From Ancylostoma caninum (lineage: Eukaryota > Nematoda > Chromadorea > Rhabditida > Ancylostomatidae): DNA of 64,000 nucleotides. The notes under the pieces were generated by a model. The model had not been told where the DNA came from. It worked only from the letters and a program-made list of their open reading frames with translations, and searched no databases. Positions 46,073 through 57,054 of this stretch are shown one piece after another (positions within the stretch are counted from its first letter, which is position 1; the number at the start of each line of letters is the position of its first letter). The DNA is taken from contig JBAJFG010000004.1 of assembly GCA_037903475.1 (NCBI GenBank), forward strand, positions 2,169,001-2,233,000, read 5' to 3'. The translations under genes were made by a program, and so were the position numbers.

Positions 46073-46990
46073 TTAGGTTGGTACACAATTAATGCCGCTT
46101 TTTTCGCGATTCCTCTTCTCTTTAAAAGTTAACGCTTCTTAGACGGGTTTTTGATGTGGATAATCCTCTTCTTTCACACAATAACGGTATTATCCAAAAT
46201 CGTATTCATGTTCACCATCTCATGCTCTACCACTTCGTAAAAGCTTGGAATGCAGCACAGCCATTCTGCGATCTCAACGAAAATCGAGCTAAAGAAAAAA
46301 AGCCAAGTCGAAGAAGTACTTGAGCAGTTCAAGTAGCATGGTACAATCCTACCGATGAAGAGGAAAGAGTTCTACGGTCAAATTTCAACGACCGGAAACT
46401 CTTGGCGGCCGTGGAAGCAAGGTTTGATTGGCAAGATTCCTCAGAAGTTGAGCATGCTCGTTTTGCTACAGGAAATCGGTGGAAATTCGAGCATTGCTCC
46501 TGTCTGAGAGTTCATTTGGCCAGTCTGCATGCTTTCTAGCTTTTTGAGAGGAAGAACCGTGGTCGGATGGCCCATATTGTAGAGTTCGGACAACATTCTG
46601 GTTGTCGAGCTTTCGTCCTTTTCCAGACTGCCCAAAATTTCTGGTGCTTGTAATTTGATGGCCAACCTCTTCTTTCCTCACCATTGAAGCTCTTGCCTAA
46701 CGAATATGAAAATTCTTTCAACTTAGCCTTGCTGATTGGTCCATCTTTGAAAAGGTTGCTGAGATCGCGAGATGACTGTGCTGCATTCTAACATTTCCGG
46801 AAGTGGTAGGCCATACTGTGGTGGATGTGGATGCTGCTTTTGATAACATCTTCAGTAAGTGAGAAAAGAGGATTGTTTTCATGAAAATGAGAAAAGAGGA
46901 TTGTTTTCATGAAAAAACCATTCGAAAAGCTTAAATTTTTATCGAGAAAAGAAGCCGCCAAAAAGCCGCATTAATTATGCACCAACCTAA
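46073..46990. mobile_element. mariner derivative built from two head-to-head 5' halves
   Basis: The termini TTAGGTTGGTACACAATTAA and (reverse complement) TTAGGTTGGTGCATAATTAA are mariner inverted repeats, flanked by TA at 46071-46072 and 46991-46992. Reading inward from each end gives the same transposase N-terminus. On the plus strand a broken frame gives YHFVKAWNAAQPFCDLN and then NFNDRKLLAAVEARFD. On the minus strand it gives MAYHFRKC, NAAQSSRDLSNLF, RRGWPSN and then TTRMLSELYNMGHPTTVL with ADWPNELSDR. The catalytic C-terminal half is missing. The element is therefore an inverted duplication, with frameshifts and a 27-bp tandem duplication near 46861-46915. Confidence 0.75.
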
Positions 46991-47119
46991 TAGGTAAATG
47001 CACTCCGGATGCGGATGTGCCAGGGATATATGAAAAAAAGATAATAATTCTGGACTATTTTTTCGAGATCACTAGTTGAGTTCTGAATTAGTATTCTTCA
47101 AAAAATTTTTTTTCGGAAT

Positions 47120-47204
47120 TTCTGCTCGTCCAGGTCTCTGGAGAGGTGCAGACCCCAGTTTTTCTCTCCGTGAGCCCCTCCCCCCTCCTCTTTCACGTCG
47201 GCCA
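47120..47204. repeat. one end of a CAGTGGCGGACGC-type element
   Basis: GCAGACCCCAGTTTTTCTCT, a C-rich run and CACGTCGGCCATTGCTG mirror the subterminal and terminal parts of the element at 59616-61490. The opposite end was not found. Confidence 0.35.
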
Positions 47205-47586
47205 TTGCTGTACACGTAATTATGGAATTCATTTAATTATTCACTTATTTATTCCATGAGAGGTGCGCAGCATTGAGCAGGTGACAACTGAAAAAAATAG
47301 GCGATTGAAAAAAACGAGGACAAATAACCGCTAAAGCTATGACCCTGGTAACAGAATGATTCTCCGTTTGTTAGCGGTGGGTTATTCTGTCATACATAGG
47401 AACATGCAAAGCTAAGAAGAATCAGAACGACTGCTTCTTTCTGGTAGCATCGGTTTGCACCGCATTTTCGGACAAATAATGCTAGGCTTATACCCCAGTA
47501 AGGACCTATGAAAAACTCCCAGCGAGCGCAATTACACATCGGTCGCTCGATCAAAATGTTTCGTCGACCGCTGCGAACGAAATCGC

Positions 47587-47608
47587 TGACGTGTGTGTGT
47601 GTGTGTGT
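47587..47608. repeat. (GT)n microsatellite
   Basis: A pure GTGTGTGTGTGTGTGTGT run lies between the mariner derivative and foldback F3. Confidence 0.85.
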
Positions 47609-47950
47609 CGACCCAAACCGGCTACCAGCAGATGTGTCGCCTGTCCGCGTTTACAGTTGACTCACAGCTTATTTCGGAGATGTAACAAGGAAGAAGAACT
47701 CTAACTGCGAGTGGAATGTTCGAGACCACTCCTCTAAATCATGAGATGCCGCTGCAACCGTGGACGGTAGAATACGGTCAGGTGGTCATTTCATCGAACA
47801 ACACCTGTGCTGGAGACGTTTCATGATGTCAATAAGAATGCTAATAAACTAGCGTAGTGGATAAAAAGCCGCAAGAATAAATGATTCGTTCTAAAATAAA
47901 GCACTTTAGCAAGGAAGCTTGATGACCATGTATAAGCCTGATTTTCCCAA

Positions 47951-48839
47951 CTGACAAGGGAAGAGTACTTGGTGGCCGTGACCCACCTTGATGAGATGTG
48001 GACTACTAGATGCAGTTTTTGACGCGACGACGAGTTTTTGACTGATTTTGAATCCGTAGTCCAAATTTCCTGAGGAGTTCTGTATAGTGAGTTACAGCTA
48101 TTTCTTTTCGCATTGATTCAAATATAGAGTACTCATGTATTGGCTCCAGGTTGTGCCTGGTGGATGTATTAGTGCTTTCAAACTAAAGAGTGCTTCAGGA
48201 GAGAACAAAAGCGTTGACTGTGTGCTGCCGATGCAGCTGCGTTACCCCGATTTAAACACGTATATTAATTAATTTATTTACTTATTTATCACACCCTAAC
48301 GGGTGTGCCGTGTAATATTTTACAAGCATATAAATAAGTAAGAACAAAAAAAAAGGGGCATAACATCAAGTTAGAAACCCAGAACTCAAAATATTCAACT
48401 AGTATCATGATTCTTGGCCCAGGTGACTGTAACCTTAGTTTCTAACTCAATTCCAAGCTGATGATGAGAAAGTTGATTAGCTAGTGCAAAGTATATGAGG
48501 GCCGTGAGTGTGTTCATTAGTGATTTTGAGTGCGGTCCCTATACACGAACTCAAATCAGGGTCAGGCAGCAGATCCGGCAGCACACAGTCGATGCCTTTG
48601 TTCTCTCCTCAAGCACTCTGCAATTTGAAGACAATAAAACAGCTAACAAGCACACCGTGACAGCTAACAACATATGAGTACTCTATCTCAAATCGGCGCG
48701 AAAGGGAATAGCTGTAACTCACCATACAGAACTTCTCAGGAAATTTGAACTACGGATTCGAAATCAGAATCAAAAACTGCATCGAGTGGTCACATCGCAT
48801 CACGAATTACCACGGTCACCAAGTTTCCTTCCCTTGTGA
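47951..48839. mobile_element. foldback element F3
   Basis: The arms of about 280 bp (47951-48240 and 48570-48839) are inverted copies. Shared tracts include AGTGAGTTACAGCTATT, ACAGTC/GACTGTGTGCTGC and GAGAACAAA near the inner ends. The outer ends read CTGACAAGGGAAG and CTTCCCTTGTGAG, the same terminus as F4 and the right end of F1. The central 330 bp is AT-rich and carries no convincing gene. Confidence 0.75.
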
Positions 48840-49551
48840 GCAAGGGCCTCTAGATCGCCTTTGACGTAAGTTAATTAGCTCCTATTCTCTCGGAGAGGAT
48901 GAACAGCTTACCCGTACATCTGATAGACTCCTTGATCAAATATTCTCATTTCTTTAAGGTTAGATAGGATTAACTGGCTCACAGATTTTGCTGTCGAAGT
49001 CCAAAACTCCTACTGCTTGTTCAAGCTACCACAAATCTCCTCACTATTCGATTTTTCCGTCGCTTCACCTTTTTTGTGGAAATTATATTGACCTTGGATT
49101 CTCACTGATGTATGAATAAATAGATAAAAAACTTAATTAGTTAACTAATTAAGTTTCATGAGCCATCATCCAAGTGAATAACTGAAGCGCCATTTGTTGG
49201 CAGCAATAAAAGCTGCTTTCCACCTGACAATGGAATGAAACCTGAGGCTTCCAGCCACTCATAATGCGATGTATCTTGCCAAATAGGGTCCGTGACGCTG
49301 TACTCAAACACTTTTTCTTTAAGGGAGCACTCATGCTGAAAAAAAAAGTTATCTCGCATTTATGCTTATTTTAAAGCTACCATCAGTTGGAGTGTAACTG
49401 CAACTGTTACTCAAGTAATAAAACTCGTAAGCATGTACAAATGCGCCCGTCATGCTCAACTACACCCCATTCTCTCTGACCGTGTGCGGCTGTGTTTCTC
49501 AGCTGATACGGAATCGTTCAACATTTTCCTATAGCGGTGATCCTTTCCACA

Positions 49552-50250
49552 CCTCACAAGGGAAGTGCAACAGGCCAGACTCGCAAATCGGAATGAAACC
49601 TATCTGGCTTGAATCTTTGTTGGAGAGGGTGTTACAGTATATATTTCATTATTGCCCTCGATTCCAAAAAAAAAATCCCACCACAGTACCATATGCGCTG
49701 CAGCACTCGTCCGTCAGCGACGATGTGGCCGAGTGGGGAGGATGCTGCACTGTCAGCTCGAGAGTTTGAACCCCGTCATGCGCACCTACCTGTTTTGCTC
49801 TCTCATTTTTTTATTCCCCCTGTGTTGTTGAAATCAAATTTAAAAGGTTAGAAGATAATACTTATCCTTACTGACGATCACTAAACTACGTTCATAGCAT
49901 AGTAGTTATTCTATAGCTAGTACGTCAGTAAAGACAAGTGTTGTCTTCTAGCCCTCCAAAATTGATTTCAATAACATAGGAGGAATAAAAAACAAAAATG
50001 CAAAACGAGGGTCAATGACGGGATCCAAACCCTCGACCTCTTGCCTATCAGTCCGCATCCTCTCCACTCGGCCACCTCGTCGCTGACGGACTAGTGCTGC
50101 AACGCATATAGTACTGTGGTGGGATTTTTGTTTTTTGAAGCCGAGGGCAGTAATAAAATATATACTGCAACACCCTCTCCAACAAAGATTCAAGCCAGAT
50201 AGGTTTCATCCCGATTTTCGAATATGGCCTCTTGCACTTCCCTTGTCAGT
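49552..50250. mobile_element. foldback element F4 with tRNA-like arms
   Basis: The left arm (about 49552-49875) and right arm (about 49935-50250) are inverted copies sharing AACCTATCTGGCTTGAATCT, TTGTTGGAGAGGGTGTT and TCCGTCAGCGACGA. The ends are CTCACAAGGGAAGTGCAA and TTGCACTTCCCTTGTCAG. Each arm contains a TGGCCGAGTGG A box followed by a TTTGAACCCCGTC or TTTGGATCCCGTC T-arm-like segment, that is, a Leu/Ser-type tRNA relic. No intact cloverleaf is possible. Confidence 0.75.
49724..49785 (+). other. tRNA-like Pol III module, left arm of F4
   Basis: GATGTGGCCGAGTGGGGAGG has a perfect A box (TGGCCGAGTGG) as in Leu or Ser tRNA genes. AGTTTGAACCCCGTC, about 35 nt downstream, is a weakened B box. 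The acceptor stem is lost. The right-arm partner lies on the minus strand at about 50015-50085, with B-box-like GGTTTGGATCCC. Confidence 0.45.
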
Positions 50251-51054
50251 GGTAGCACCCATCTCAGGCGATAGATGTCGTCCACATGGGTATTTATTGG
50301 CAATATAAAACATACTATTTCTAACAGACTTTGACTTTTTGAATGGTCTTTTCTCTACTAGGGACACAAGAGTAGCCTCCAGATAGAATTTCATGAAAAA
50401 AAATAAACGAAGTTTTTTATCGTGAGTGCTGTCTCTAACAGCTGCGATGCCTTCTGTGAGCAGTTTCAGACCATGAGTCCGTTTTGCCCCCTTCGACAAA
50501 ATTTGACTTCCCAAAAATATCCTGCCGAAAAAATCGTTTGGAATCATCTAATTCTGAAAACTTTCAGGAGTATCACTAGTTAAAGTTAGTGGTTCAGTTG
50601 AGTGGTCTAATGTTTTTTTGCTGATGCTGATATTTTCAGCAGAGTATGTCTCAGAATCCACCAAATTTGACCGTACTGGGCAGACAATCATGTCGAGCGG
50701 CTCTTCGCAAAGGAATCAATTTTGCGAACTGAATATGACATTATACCTGATGGTAACAAACTGCTAAAACCCTCAAGTATCCTTCCGTGGTGAGCTCTGG
50801 ACTGCTATCTATATCTCCAAATCTGCTCTCCGCTGCCAGCAAGCATCGTTAAACTAAAAGCAAGGATCGCTTTTGTTATGAACATTCAAGATGCTTTTGA
50901 ACGAAACATTATATGTCAAGATATTTATCTCCTTTTTTTAGAAACTACTTTATAAAGTGAACAAAAATCTTGGATGAGTTCATTTTTAATTGTTCGTTTT
51001 CTTTATTATTTTTCCATTATTTATTACTCACTTTTTGGTACGTAAGCTAACCAC

Positions 51055-51152
51055 TCTTGCTTTCTGTTCGGGTCCTCAAAATGGCAGAGACCCCAATTTT
51101 TTTCCCACGCCCCTTCCCCCCCCCCCCTTTTTCGAATTTCTGATTGTGAGTC
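51055..51152. repeat. one end of a CAGTGGCGGACGC-type element
   Basis: TCGGGTCCTCAAAATGGCAG, AGACCCCAATTTTTTTCCC, a C-run and GAGTCCGCCACCG closely match the right end of the hAT-type element at 61425-61490. The left half is missing. Confidence 0.5.
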
Positions 51153-51322
51153 CGCCACCGCTAGTGCCTACAAGTCCACAAGTGAATCTAGCACATTCAA
51201 GTGAAATACATATTGGTTTAAGCACCATTTAACACCGGTAACATCAACCCATCCGACACGGCTACTTTCGAAACGCTGCCTCCCTAGTACTCTCAGTTTG
51301 CAACACTACCCTGTAAGATATA

Positions 51323-51652
51323 TTGTGTCCCAAAATAATATTTACAATTTTTGACCAGCAATAGCCAAAAGAGGTAAAAAAACAGAACACACATAAGAGA
51401 TATCTTCGTATCATACAATTCAAAGATGATGTCGTTCAAAATGTCTGTTAATGGTAAGGGATTACATGCGCTGGCTTTTCGCCAACATTTATTCGGAACA
51501 TTCTTAGAAAAGAAATACCTTACGTTATCGGCAAAGACTTTCCCACGGGAACAATATTTGAAGAGTATGATTTTGAACGTTCGTACTTTTTTTATGCGTG
51601 TTCTAATTATTAAGATTTGAAAAAAAATAAAAATTCATTTTGGGACATCCTG
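51323..51652. mobile_element. Tc1/mariner-type MITE, 330 bp
   Basis: The ends are TTGTGTCCCAAAATAATATT (left) and, on the reverse strand, CAGGATGTCCCAAAATGAATT (right), with TA on both outer sides (51321-51322 and 51653-51654). The shared TGTCCCAAAAT core and the TA duplication are typical of Tc1/mariner miniature elements. There is no coding capacity. Confidence 0.65.
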
Positions 51653-52123
51653 TAGTTGAACAACTTATGTTTTCAGTACGTTCTTTTTTGATAACGTTAT
51701 CTCCGGAATTGATGTCAACTATTTTTTTTCTTGGGGCGGTCCACGTTCCTCTCCACGCTTCCTGCCTATTCCTCAAAAAAAACCCTGCCCACCGGTGTAA
51801 TATTGTGCTGCCGCAGGGTTGTTTTTTCATCGCTTTATTTACCTCAGAATCGTTTTTAAGACGAGGAGAAATTCCAGACCTTTCTTTTTCAGATGAGAAG
51901 GGAATCCAAATTTTAAAAATATCTGATTATAGTGGCATACGTGATTCCATCCAGAACTGTGAAAACCCCTTTTCGAGCTCCAACGGTTGGGAAGCTTTTG
52001 GGCGGAACCACGGCGGGTTCACGGGTTTCTCCATGCTCTCGCTTACCAGTCACGCATGGAGCGCTCCTCCTGCCCTTCTAGGAAGTGCTGAGGAACACTC
52101 ATGAGCAGTACGATTCTCTTCGG

Positions 52124-52268
52124 GACTAAGATTCATGAACGCATACCAAGCCAACCCAGGTTAGCAAACCAATTCTTACCGTCTGCGTCTCTTCATACTA
52201 TCTAATTAATACGGTAACCAATCAAGCTAGTCATCCTTAGTTTACTTCGTTATCATTTCATAAATGCT
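52124..52268. repeat. dispersed ATTCATGAA-type short repeat
   Basis: GATTCATGAACGCATACC, CAACCCAGGTTAGCAAACC, ACGGTAACCAATCAAGCTAG and TATCATTTCATAAATGC give both ends of the family in one copy. It lies just after an unassigned stretch and before the maT element. Confidence 0.5.
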
Positions 52269-52748
52269 AGTCCAAGAGCTGCACTCCTGAGAGTGCAAAA
52301 CTGTCTTCGAGAACTCGTCTTCAGAATAGCGCCGATTGGCTTGTAGTTAGGTCGAAGTTTCAAGACAAGCCCATTGTTCAAGTCTTTGGCCGCCGTAATC
52401 AAGAAAGTGGCCCTTTGAGACAGCAACTAACAAAAGAGCACTGGTCGATTTGTCATCATGATTTTTCATCAACTTGCATTTGTTCAAATGACCCTACCAT
52501 CAAGGAAGGCATACTTAGTCGCGATGGGCATTCGTAATACGATGCAATGCCTATCACGAATTCGTCGCGCGAATTTCTTTTAGGATTCTCTTCATTGAGT
52601 CACACCTATTTTTTTGCGAGCAGATTTAACATAAACTACCCAAGCAGTGCTTGTTGCTTGTTTCAGTGCCTTCACTTTATGAGTGCTTTTCAACGAAAAG
52701 AGAGCCTCACTAGCGTGCTCCTGATATAGCTGCTTAACCCCCATCTAT

Positions 52749-53866
52749 CAAGGTGGTCGGAAACTACTCGTGCACTCCATCCTAGTAGGGTTTCCAGGTT
52801 TTATCGGGTTCTGCTCTGTATTGCCCATTAGTTCCTTAACTTTGTTTCCCTACTGAGGTTTATGCTGTGAATGTCTCTAGCGACGTGCACTGAGTCATTC
52901 TTCAACTGCACCGGGACGTAGGCCAATTCAGACGTTTGTAAAAGCCTTATTCTTGCACGGAAAAAACAGAAGAACGATCCATTTAGCTTGGAAACAAATA
53001 GGACAGAAAGCGTATATGTCGCCCTACTAGTGCAACGTCTCCCAATTACGTGAAGAACTCTGAGGAACAAGATCGATAGAAATTAAAGATGGCTCATGCG
53101 CAAAATGGCGACAGGGGCCAAGATCAACCGCAATTCCATGAGAAAAGTTGTGTGAGAAGAGCTGAACCTGTATCCTCACCGTATTCAAGAAGTGTTAGCT
53201 TTAGGCGATACTTTGGTGAAAGGAAGAAATTGTGCAGGTTGATGCTGAAGCGACTTCCTCATTCTCGTTTCCCCACAATCATGTTCACCTACAAAGAAAT
53301 TTCTAGATTTCCTTCAAGTTGCAAACGTCCAAAATGAAAGAATCACAGGTGAATCTATGGCCTAGACCCACTACAGTGGAAGTATTGTTGCTAGAGCAAG
53401 TCATGTACGGAACTACATTTCTCGGATATAGCAGGTGATGCCTGCGGCAAGACTTCGCTCCTGCCCACAAGCCAAAAATGATCCGAGATTGGAATAGTTA
53501 GTGTAAGCCTCACATCATAAGGCATGAAGATTGCCTCCCGTACTGCCAGGATTGGAATTCAATGATTTATTCTTGTGCTTGCTTCTGCGAAGTAAAACTT
53601 GCTCAATTTGGAACAAAAATCTAGAGACTATCTGAAAGCTGCCATAAAAGGGCATGGGACGACCAGAACAAGGAATACCTTCGAGAAACATATTTAGCAT
53701 TTACGAAGAGACCTACAGCCAGCGCTTCTATTGATGGAGAATATCCCGGAGTTCCTAAGATTTGCTGAGCCATCAACGAACTTTTTTGGAAATTTGAGCT
53801 CTTCGCAATTGATGATCCTGGAGTAGCATTCAAATTTTAGTACACGGGTATTTTTCGGCCACCCTG
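52749..53866 (+). mobile_element. degraded maT/Tc1-mariner transposon
   Basis: The 24-bp inverted repeats CAAGGTGGTCGGAAACTACT and the complement of the right end (CAGGGTGGCCGAAAAATACC) match at 19 of 24 positions overall. The inside, read on the plus strand across frameshifts, gives FPTIMFTYKEISRFPSSCKR, where mariner transposases have MFTDEK and then NRQNDR. It then gives LRQDFAPAHKPKM, equivalent to the QQDxAPAH catalytic block, and a corrupted C-terminal region. The first catalytic Asp appears changed to Tyr. The copy is inactive. Confidence 0.65.
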
Positions 53867-54510
53867 TGTAAGCTTGTACATGATGACCGTTCTCGAAGGC
53901 AGTCCAGAAAAATAGGTGTAAATCATTTTACAGGAGCGCGCAGGGAACCAGGAAAACGGACTCGAGATCAGCGTTGAAAATTGCGCGCGGTAGTATCATG
54001 GTATGAATGGCTACTTCTACCAAGTATCCTTTCGTTGAAGAACACCCTGATGCGGTTGTGGAGTCATGGAACTGCAAAAAATGCTCTGAGATACCAACTC
54101 ACTTCTTTCATTTAAAATTTGATTAGTGCAAGTGCTCTGTACGGTAGCTAACACAACGTGGCAAAAACGCAAAACCTGGTTTTTTGAAGATGCCGTAACC
54201 AGACACGAAGGTTGTGACGTCAAGAGAACGACCGCGTTCAAATGCATGAGAACGAGTTGAATTTCTAAAGCATTCAAGGTCCTGTTGTAGGCTAGTTATC
54301 GATGAAGAACTGCCAATAAATTCTAACGATCTCGGTCGATAATACCACTCCTCTGTGGTGTTATATCTGGTCAACTAGGGTCAACTTCGGCGATTCATAA
54401 GCCAAGACCCAGGTAAAAAGTCGGACTGCGAACTGATCTGAGGGAATGTGCCCACACTGCCAGTATTTGTAAAATATTAATATCTGGGTAGAAAATGGGA
54501 TTTACATTAA

Positions 54511-54614
54511 TTTCTGCAGAAGTTCTTTTCCTTGAGAACCCGCTTCAAAGCAATACCACATAGGAGTGGTATTACTTCGAAGCGGGTTCTCAAGGAAAAG
54601 AACTTCTGCAGAAA
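54511..54614. repeat. near-perfect 104-bp hairpin
   Basis: Left arm 54511-54559 and right arm 54566-54614 are 49 nt each, with 47 complementary positions and a 6-nt loop. The arm starts TTTCTGCAGAAGTTCTTTTC. It has no TIR-flanking duplication that I can identify. It could be a miniature foldback element or a source of small RNA if transcribed. Confidence 0.85.
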
Positions 54615-56980
54615 TAAAATTCTTGGTCTCTAATAGAGCGCTGAGCCATCACTTTGTATTAGCTCATTTTTAGATTGCTACTTTCATCAATATTTTCCAG
54701 TATTAGTTCCGAGAACAAAAAGGTAATAAAAGGATAACAAATGCAAGTGAAGGCCATTTCTCAACACCAGATTCTAGCCCCTTATCTCCCAGCTAGGCGA
54801 AATGCCGACCGTTCTGATTATGATAATGATAGGTACTTATCTAGCAAATTGTTAGGGCTCAACAAGGCCGCTCGCTGCTTAAAAGATTTGTTTTACGATA
54901 CTCAGAACCTCTGCAACAACTACTTATCCAGCTTTAAAGAAACTAGTTTAAGATCGCATTAGAAATTAATTTTTGAAAGCTGGCAAAATACTATTTTCTC
55001 CCACTTCCTTGCTAAATAGTTGTAAAATAAAAAGTTGGTAAAATAGTTGTTCTCCCGAAGTCATCACGCTAGAACAGAAACGTTTTGTGGATCCCATTCA
55101 TTCAAAATACAACATTTTTGTTGGGTGGCATTCCTAAACGACTCCAAACAGTGGGGCGCGACCCGGTCACAAATCTAGGAACAACTCGTGCCAGAGCGAT
55201 GAAACCCATTGTTCTTCTGTGATTCTCATAGCTTACTGTGATTCGACAATCTTCGGATACCACTCATATCAGTTCATCCGCAGTCGTGCATCACTCAGTC
55301 AAGGTCCGAAATTGTCTAAACAGGCCTCAAATTCGAAAGGAAATTGTTTCTGCATTAGATGCCCGAACAAGACCAGTAATGTGCAGCACGAACGCAGCCC
55401 AAACAACGTGATGCATTGAGTCAAAACTCTAGCATCACCTCGTTCCAGTTGCTGCCATCCTGCCCTCGATTGCTTCCTGAGCTTTCCTCTTAGCAGCAAC
55501 AATTGAGGGGTGAATGGCAGCAGCTGCAAGGAGATGCTGCTAGGGCCTATTCTTGGCGCACTACGCTGTTCGGGCTTCGTTGGTGTTGCACAGTTTGATT
55601 TCTGTTTTATGTAGAGTTTATTGATTTAATCAGTTTTTCATCAGAACACTTACCTTCAGATTGATTACTGAGAAGATAAATTAAGCTTGTTAAAAGTAGA
55701 TGCTCTTCGCAATGCTTTCTTAAAAGGCCTTGAACAGAACAATGCTGTCGCTAACTTGAAAGTCGTCAATAGATAGGAGTAAGTACATAACTTCGGAAGA
55801 TGAACATGAGTAAGAAGCTTTCTCCTCAAGAGCTCTGAGAAATAGCTTTTCCAAGTTTTTGTTTTTGTTAATACGTATATGTAGCTTCACTAGCTGCACA
55901 TTGCGTTGCATGAATCATTTGAAAACCTCTTTTGAGGAATTCCAATAAATCAAGAAAAAGATTTGAGACTTACAAACGCTGTGAGTGAAAGTGATGTAGA
56001 TGGCGCTCTTCACTATGTGGGACCGCTGAAATACCTTCCCACACGTGATAACTGGAGAGCATCAGCGCAAAGCGAGTAAAATACGTAGTTGTTTTTGGAG
56101 AAAGCTGGCAGCTTAGTTGCTTTGATTTCCTAGTAAGATAGTTGCAAAATGAAAAGCTTGTCGACAACTAATTTTCCATTGTTGTGATGACGTCATACTA
56201 GTTTGCAGGCTGTTTTTAGCAAAAGCTTGTAAACTAGTTTATTTGAGCTTGTTTTTTTTTCGAGAAATCCTTGTTTTCAATTTGCTCCAGATGTTCTGAA
56301 TACAAAAATGAGTTTTGCTTAGCCCCACTTACTAGACACTGCTCTGGGTCCATGAGAAGTTCAAACAGAACATTTACATGTATTTGACTGATATAATGCA
56401 TGAAATTCAGGGAAGAACGAGTGGAGTGAATCCATCCAGGGCAATTTTTTCCTAGTATATATTTTAGGATTATTAATCTAGGATAGGATCTTTGTTTTAG
56501 AATTATTTCTCTTACTAGAGCTAAGTTTTACTCACCAGTTGTTATAATTCTCTTCATCGTTTGTTTGTTTACGCATTCATGTCTTCGAGAGTTTTTTTTT
56601 CTATTCTGCATGGTTCACCTACGTATGTAATGAAATCAATTGAATTCAATCTAAATGTCAGACCCAGACATGTCTTCTTTTGCTATTTTTCTACAACTTC
56701 TGGCAATCTGGCTCGTGCGAATGCATCAGAGAACCAACGAAAGGCTTGGTAACAAGTGCATCTTTTTGCAGCGACAGCACCGGAAAATCATGTGAGTGTA
56801 ATCTGCTGCGGCTGCGCATTGAGCTATGATGTTTCTACCAAAAGCGATGTTCGCGAAAACCAAATGCTAACCCTCGATATCTGGTCCCCAGTACATCCCT
56901 TCTTGGTCTTCCGACGTCATTCTCTCATAGACTCCGCCCACCTGCACTCGTGCATCTCACCATAATGCTGATCACTTGCG
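54615..56980. other. no supported gene upstream of the small secreted peptide gene
   Basis: Several 60-75-codon frames on both strands read as chance. No known transposon ends are visible. The last few hundred bases would hold the promoter of the gene at 57055. Confidence 0.4.
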
Positions 56981-57054
56981 ATCCCTATTTAAGGTCAACG
57001 CTTCCATCACCATACCTTGCCCAGTTGCTCGGCTCGGATCCACTACTTCTACTC

